The position numbers were made by a program, and so were the translations under genes. From the NCBI RefSeq assembly GCF_019175385.1, contig NC_083339.1:50644282-50708281 (forward strand): DNA of 64,000 bases. The letters are read 5' to 3'. The DNA comes from Lycium barbarum (lineage: Eukaryota > Streptophyta > Magnoliopsida > Solanales > Solanaceae). Position 1 is the first letter of the stretch, and each line of letters begins with the position of its first letter. Shown here piece by piece: positions 57,672 through 64,000 of the stretch. The notes beneath the pieces were generated by a model that was given only the letters and a program-made list of their open reading frames with translations, was not told the DNA's origin and made no database searches.

Positions 57672-60600
57672 TTAAGTAACGGAGAAGAGCAGGTTCGTGA
57701 TACTTTCGACGCTTAGGAGAACTTGCTGCTGTTGTTGATTTGGTGAGCCCACATCCTTGTTAGTGGGATACTTCCTGTTTCATTTATTATTTTAGATTTT
57801 CGGGTTGCGTCCCGAAGTTAGACGATTGTTGTGTCTCTTAGAAGCTCCATAGATAGTTGTCAGAATTGTGGGTAGATTATCAAAAGTCTCGTACGACTTA
57901 ATGAGTGTTTGCCACGTTTTAGACTATTTCTTATAAAGACTTCCGCTGATTTAATTCATGTATTCATGATTTGTTACATTTAATTTATAAATTGTTGGAG
58001 GCGAATGTTGAACCTGGCGGGTTCAAGTATCATTATTGTGTTGCTTAGGTTCTTCCGATATTGTTCATGACGTCCGATGCCGGTCACGTCTAGGGTGGGT
58101 TTTGGAGCGTGACATACGAATAAGATGAAATTTCCCTTGGTGTAACATTATTTTGCTTCAATAACCTTACATTGCTCTGTGTTACAGTCCATACTCTGGA
58201 ATCTTCAGCATCATGTATCACTTCTCGACTTTCTTATTAAACGATTTTAATTGTCACTTTGCTTTTAGCTCTTAATCTCGATCTTTAGAGTTAGCTATCA
58301 AGTAGCGCTGGAGTTCCCTCATATGATAACCTTATCTAGCTGCTCTGTGATCTGTCTATTATTAACTGGTACAATTCTAAAAGAATTTTTGAATTTGACA
58401 TATAAATTCAATGTCATCCAGTAACCAGTTTGTTCCGATCGTCTCGCTTGAACTGTTTCACCATTTCCCTTACTCCAACTTGTAACACTTTAGGCATATT
58501 ATCCCGTGCCGTTTCTTTATTTATTTTTTTTCTTAGCTTTTCTGTCACACATTATGTTGCGATCTTTTCAAGAGCATGCGAAGGTGCTCAAATACCTTAG
58601 CGTTGTTTCACTAGTCTTTATGCTTTACTTGCATTTTTCTCTTGTATCTTTCAATCGGTATCGGGACTCAACTATTTCCATGTCCTATTTGCCCTCGGTA
58701 CTAATTCTATCTCGGTAATTTGGCTCAAACCATCTTACACCTTTCCTTAATGTACCCAAAATATCATTACCGCATTGCTATTACTGAATCCTTACTCTTC
58801 TTATCAAGTACTCACTTGGTCTCATCCTTAGCATACAAATATTCGTAGGTTGCATAACTATTTTTGTACAGCTTGTATAAAGTATGTCCAATCTTAGTCG
58901 TAGTCCTTCCTTCTCCTAGTTCATTCTGCTTTACATATTTCATCCGTACTAAAGCTCGCTCGTAGCTATCTTGTCATACTCATTTCCCTTTCTTTATTTT
59001 ACCCTTTGATTTTCTCATATCCTACTATAGAATATTTTCTATCTCTCCCCTTTGCTACTTATAAGTCGCAACATCATTAGCGCACAACTCTATTGCCAAA
59101 TCTTAGGCTCTGATCCAGTATAGCATTGCTATTCTTTATAATATCTCTTAAGTTACTCGTTACCATTCTTTTGTCGTACTCTTTCTTTTTATGAGCACCC
59201 ACTTTGTAATGCCATATCATACAAGATCTTTACAAATGATCCTCGGTCTTGTCTCAAATACAATCCTGACTTCTATCCGTTTATTGCTGGCCTTCAGATC
59301 TTACTAATTTGTTTCGGCAAGGGATCTCACTTGAAGTTTAAGTATCCATATCAAACATATTGCAGTGTCAATTGCTTCCATCTTACACTTGCTTTTTCTC
59401 ACACCCACTTCCCCCCTTTAGGGTATACTTATACCATTATCTGTTTATATTCCGCTCTACGTCCCTATTTCCAATCTTCAAATTCATCTGATCCCCCCCC
59501 CCCTTTTTTTTAATTCAGTTGGCACAGTGTACCATATCCATATCTTTTCTTTATAATTTATGATTTTGATTATCCACGTACGAAACCTTAACAAAATCGT
59601 GAAGCGATGAGAACCTTTCCATATATAGTATAAAATCTTATCTGATAATTTGTACTCGAGTAATGCAATCAATGTAGCAACTAATCCAAGGCCACATTCC
59701 ACTTACTCCAATCAATAATTAATTAGTACCTGTAGTCATTCCAAATTCTCAATTAGGTAGCACTTATTTTCCAATGGTAAGTGTCCAAAGTTCTCTTGTA
59801 ACATCATCTTTATCCCAACCTACATCATCTGTTTACAATACACCATTTGTTCCTCAGGCCCACAGTCCTTGTCCTTTAAGGATTTCACTATTTCTGAGGT
59901 AAAGTCATATACGCGCAGTACTCCTTTATGCCTTATGCTCTTCTACCCGTGTTGTGTACTTAACACTGACTTCCAACTTACCCAAAATCATATCAAGTTC
60001 GTCTTAATGATAGTCTTATCTTATCGCCTTGTCGTCGTATTACACCTTTAAGGTCGTAGCTATGTATTTTCCTTTTAGTTTTACACTCGTACTCCATTAA
60101 TTACGTCTATCTTGGGTGCTTCCTTTAGTATTCCTTTCCATTTCTCCATTCTATGTCCATCTTTTATTCTGTGCACGAGGAATCTCTTGCTACTCCTGTA
60201 TCTTTCGGAAAACACTACTCCTACATAATCCCTTTCTCTTTTTCAAAGTGTATTCTGTTCATCCCTATTTGTTCTTATCATCCCAGTCATTTTCTGGCAC
60301 TCATTCTGCTTCGTTGCTCATCTTTTTATAGTTTGGTCTTTCACAGTTCCGTCACTTACATTACTCGTGTTCTCGGCTATGCGTGTCATAACCCGTTACT
60401 ACACTATTATCTCGCTTTCTTCTTATTTCCTTCTTTCAATTACTCCTTATTTTCTTGTACTCGCTATCATTTCCGTTATCACATAATCTTTGTTCTGAAC
60501 TTTCCGTATAAAACTTTATAAGTCTTTCTTATTCGTTCTATAGCTCGCCTTTATACTTTAATCACATAGATCACGTCATATCTTTTAGTCACTTCCTCGC

Positions 60601-62168
60601 TAGGCTTTACTCATTTTCATCGCAACCCTTATGTTATTCACATTACATCTTGTTCGTAATCAATCCTATAGCGTAACACTTCTTAACCTTTTACCCTTTT
60701 TGGTCAATCTTATCCTTAATACCTCAAGCTGTCTTATCAATACATTCATATTCGTCACAATTCTTCTTCCTGTGTACTCTTGTCTTAATCATACTATTAC
60801 TTCTTCTAACTATAAACTTGTCGTAATTTATCCCTACTTATCTGTTCACTTGATACTTCAATAAAACGTTCTGTTAAGATTTGCCACCTTTTTCTAAATC
60901 ATCCCTTAGTGTCACAAGCCCTTCCAAATTATCCTAGCACTTCATCAACAACACATGGAACACATGATCTAAGACAACCCACAAGTTTGAGTTTTCCTTC
61001 TACAAATCCCATCTCCAATTAGTTGATTAAGAACTAATAAACTCAAGGACATAAAGATATGATGAAATGTTACCTCAAGAACACAAGAACGTTCCAACTC
61101 TAAGATTACGTCACCATGAAGCATCCTCCAAAACCACCACAAGAAGAAGGACTAGAATCCGACAAGCACCACGAGACTTCTAATGCTTGATTCACATAGT
61201 TTACCTTCAGATTTGTTCTTGGTCATGAACGAACTATTTAGTTCATAAACTACTTGTTGTATGCTTTGTACTCTTCAAATAAAAGTGAAACTTAATTGCT
61301 GGACGTTTTTGCTCTTCAACATGAGCTTTTTCTAAGGTAAAATGTGGCTGGAAAGTATTCTGGTTCGTTCAAATGAATTCCAAACATTGCTGCTCATATT
61401 TGCTTCTTCGAAATAAAATTTCCCAAATAAGAATGATGCCTCTTACGGATGACATGGAGGGTATCTCTTAAAGCTTTAATCCAACATGATAAATTTACCA
61501 TACCGATGTCGACCTCATAATTACTATTATTATCAATTCAACCGTTAACTTTATTTCTCGAAGTCAGACGTACTTGCAACTTAGTCAAATCTTACCATTA
61601 CTGTTGACATGACCTTTCAAGACTTTTTACGAACTTATATCTCATTCTCTTTTTATTTCTTGGAAAATTTTGACAGAGTTTCCTTTGTATTTCTTACTAT
61701 CCCAAAACCTGCACGCAGGAAATACCAACAATGCCTCACAGGGCCAACATATACATATATATTATATCATATCATAGCCGCACAGGGCTCCCCATATCAA
61801 TAACAGTATGAAAATGACGAACTTACCTCGTATGTCCAACTCAAACTGTACCTGTTACACTGTCCTGTTTATTTTCCCTTTCAATCTTTAACTGCAGGTT
61901 TCAATCATACCTGCAACATTCACACTATATCTGACATATATTCTGCTTACCGTTACTGATTCCTTCAGCTTCTTCTGTGCGCACCTTATAACTGAACTTA
62001 TCAACAACATATACACATTCAATCCATTTTCTTACTATACTTACAATAACTTACCATGATGATGGCCAGTTTTCCATTCTATATATACAAATTTTGATAA
62101 CGTAACCTCGATGAAATGTCTTGCCTCTGTAACTCCCAGTAGCATAATTTACCTTCTCTTGTCGACTG

Positions 62169-62371
62169 CTGAAATCAAACGTCAGTATATAAGGGATATC
62201 ATTTCCTATCTCTTGGCTCTATCTCACGATCAAGAGTAAGAAGAAAAAGTAACATCCTAAATGTCCTGTAGCTTCCTGTTTATAGATGTGGTGCACAACA
62301 CACCGATAAAGAAGGCTCTACTAGACACGGTCTGCAGACACTCCGAGGATGAACTGCTATGATACCACTTT
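62169..62371 (-). other. E5 5' leader with PBS and acceptor-like site
   Basis: Shares GTGTGTTGTGCACCACA and flanks with E3/E4. PBS 62355-62367 reads TGGTATCATAGCA (one mismatch). Distal end: TACTGAC (62181-62187) then GTTTGATTTCAG|CAG. The LTR begins TATCACGACC, TG mutated to TA. Confidence 0.8.
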
Positions 62372-62514
62372 TATCACGACCCAACCCTATGGGCCATGAC
62401 TAGTGCTTGAGCTGGACACTCATATACGTACCTGTTAGGTATAGTCAAACCGAATCTATGAAAAAATATGGAAACTTGCATAAGAACTCAAAAGGTTGAT
62501 AACGTCATCATACA
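62372..62514 (-). repeat. E5 5' LTR, first 143 bp (split by E6)
   Basis: Matches 52373 onward (GGGCCATGACTAGTGC). Ends ATCATACA where E6 begins; ATACA (62510-62514) is the presumed target duplication. Confidence 0.88.
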
Positions 62515-64000
62515 TGTCACGACCCAACCCCGTGGGCCATGACTAGTGCCCGAACTGGACACCCGTATACGAACCTGTTAAATATAATCAAACTGAATCT
62601 ATGAACAATATGGAAACTTGCAAAAGAACTCCAACGGTTCATAACGTCATCATATATGTATATTCAGATAAACTGTCTCCTGAGGAGTCACAACTGATCA
62701 AATCATAAAATGATACGCAAGCCGACAAGGCTGCCACTACATATCAATATCATGTCATATGCAAGCCGACAAGGCTGCCACTACAGACGGACATCATATC
62801 ATAGCACATCGTATAGACACAGCTGAACAGAAATTATACACAACCCACACATATGTCTACAGACCTCTAAGAGTATCAACAGTGAAATGTGACAGGACAG
62901 GGCCTCGTCGTACCCCTGGATAAACATATATATATATATATATACATCATAAGATCTGTACCAAAAGTCTAGACTCCGGAACAACGGAGCCCTCTAAGAC
63001 AGCTGAGTAGAAGTCCTATGCTGAAGGGTCACCAAACCGACTATCGTACCTGCGGGTATGAAACGCAGCCCCCCGAAGAAAGGGGGTCAGTACGGGATAT
63101 TTACTGAGTAAATAAAGCATGAAATACAGTAAAAAGGATCATAACTGGAGTAGGGAGTACAGGAGACAAGTATAATGTCCAGAATACCAAAACACTTGCC
63201 CTTTTGAAACATAAATCATGCATGTCAATATCATATATCATACCCGGCCCATTATGGGACTCGGTGAAGATGGTCGCCACATACCATCCTTGGCGCCATA
63301 ACACAGCATAACTCCGTAAACACATCATAACTCCGTAAACACATCAAAACACCATCATATATATATATATATATACCGTACCCGGCCCTCTAGTGAGGGA
63401 CTCGGTGAACAATGCAGTGAAACTGTGCACGAGAACGTATCCTGGCCCGGGACTTAGTGAAGGATATGCTGAGGCATGCACGAGCAGATTAGTGAGCAAC
63501 CATATGCAAATTAAAACATTATCAAAGACTCAATGGAATGATCAAAACGAACTATCATTTGAAAATCAAGACAATAGTCATATCAAATACCTTTCGAATG
63601 TCACTGTGGATTATATCAAAATAGAACTTCTGGAATCATATACACGTATCAAGACATAATAAAATAGCTTCTGGAAGTCAAGAACATTAGCAATCCTAGT
63701 GGCTCTAAGAATAGAAACTTCTTTGGAATCATATATACGTCGTCTGTTTGCTTCACAAAGCTCATGCCAAAAAGAAAGAAAGGATAACTTTACATACATG
63801 TTACAGATTAACCGTAACCTCGTTCGCTTCGTCTCCCCTTTAGCCTATTTAATATAAAAGTAACGCTATTATTAGTAAACTATACCTCCTAGCTCACAAA
63901 TCAGCAGCCAATCGCCTATAGGACTCATTCTTTAACTTATACTTTCTCGATTAGGGTTTTTCATTAGTTAAGGACTTAACAGAAATCGAGCCGCATTTCC
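62515..64000 (-). mobile_element. E6: LTR of another E4-like element (partial)
   Basis: TGTCACGACCCAACCCCGTG, closely matching E4 LTRs to the window edge. Contains two GCAAGCCGAC units, the stem-loop CCCCCC/GGGGG (63069-63086), a 1.5-unit version of the 37-bp minisatellite (63297-63355), short (TA)n, and an altered GTATGT site (about 63792). Whether it is an LTR of a full element or a solo LTR cannot be seen. Confidence 0.88.

Larger units (their letters stand above)
55600..58114 (+). mobile_element. S2: solo LTR (2515 bp), opposite orientation, in E5 body
   Basis: TGTAACACCCCG to GAGCGTGACA with TACGA on both sides (55595-55599, 58115-58119). E4 has the empty site TTCTACGAGTAGAAC. Sense is plus: palindromic ACGG/CCGT island (about 55960-56100), TATA box TATAAATAAG (56134-56143), donor AAAG|GTAAGG (GT at 56222-56223), a 58-bp minisatellite, a CTGAGTAC-GAAA-GTACTCAG hairpin (about 57624-57643), then stem CATACCAT/ATGGTATG (57645-57671). 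Confidence 0.93.
55167..62168 (-). other. E5 internal non-coding body (interrupted by S2)
   Basis: Homologous to E4 30206-34419 once S2 (55600-58114) is removed. Purine-rich in sense, no gag-pol. Conserved stretches include CTACTCCTTTTAACTG-like and TACGTCACCATGAAGCATCC (about 61105 and 33580). About 300 bp longer than E4, partly from small insertions. Confidence 0.8.
52373..64000 (-). mobile_element. E5: LARD-like element, same family body as E4 (right end outside window)
   Basis: 3' LTR 52373-55130, PPT and hairpin, about 4.7 kb non-coding body interrupted by S2, leader, PBS, and the first 143 bp of the 5' LTR (62372-62514) before E6 cuts it. The LTR family is related to but distinct from E4, yet the internal body is homologous along its length, so the non-autonomous design persisted through LTR divergence. 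Confidence 0.87.

Overview
The window looks like heterochromatin from a plant nuclear genome. I find no host gene, tRNA or rRNA gene. Almost every base belongs to LTR retrotransposons, most of them Ty3/gypsy chromoviruses of the Tekay/Del type: gag with a CCHC knuckle, protease, RT with FIDD, RNase H, integrase with HHCC, DDE and GPY/F, and a C-terminal chromodomain, flanked by 2.4-2.9 kb LTRs and primed by initiator tRNA-Met. LTR style, AT-rich composition and an Ogre/Tat-like LTR suggest a eudicot, perhaps Solanaceae; that is an inference, not a measurement.

Layout. R0 (1-535 plus 44184-47333) is an old Ogre-like LTR. Into it went E1 (536-44183, target duplication GTTAG). Into the 5' LTR of E1 went E2 (7999-42181, CTTTG/CTTTC). 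Into the 5' LTR of E2 went E3 (18870-39597, TCATT). Into the 5' LTR of E3 went E4 (27260-37338, ACCTG). A solo LTR, S1 (11208-14058, GAGAC), sits in the integrase of E2. All of E1-E4 point to the minus strand. To the right, T1 (47334-52372) is a tandem-type chromovirus fragment in which one LTR has gag on one side and integrase on the other. Its integrase is interrupted by E5 (52373 to beyond the window), which carries a plus-strand solo LTR, S2 (55600-58114, TACGA). The 5' LTR of E5 is interrupted by E6 (62515 to beyond the window).

How they relate. E1, E2, E3 and T1 encode decayed gag-pol; each has stops or lost catalytic residues, many of them C-to-T changes. E4 and E5 have intact LTRs, PBS and polypurine tract but a 4.4-4.7 kb internal domain without gag-pol. 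They look like a large non-autonomous derivative (LARD) mobilised by an E3-like partner whose LTR type and 5' leader they share. Rough hand counts of LTR differences fall from E1 to E4, matching the nesting order.

Beyond standard annotation, these LTR families share architecture although much of their sequence differs: a TATA box, then an AAG|GTAAGA-like splice donor; an acceptor-like CTAAC...CAG at the gag start (kept even in the non-coding E4/E5); a covarying stem-loop pair about 0.5 kb from the LTR 3' end; and a covarying hairpin just inside the 3' LTR. Together these suggest a conserved RNA-level programme (splicing, folding, packaging) in this chromovirus group.
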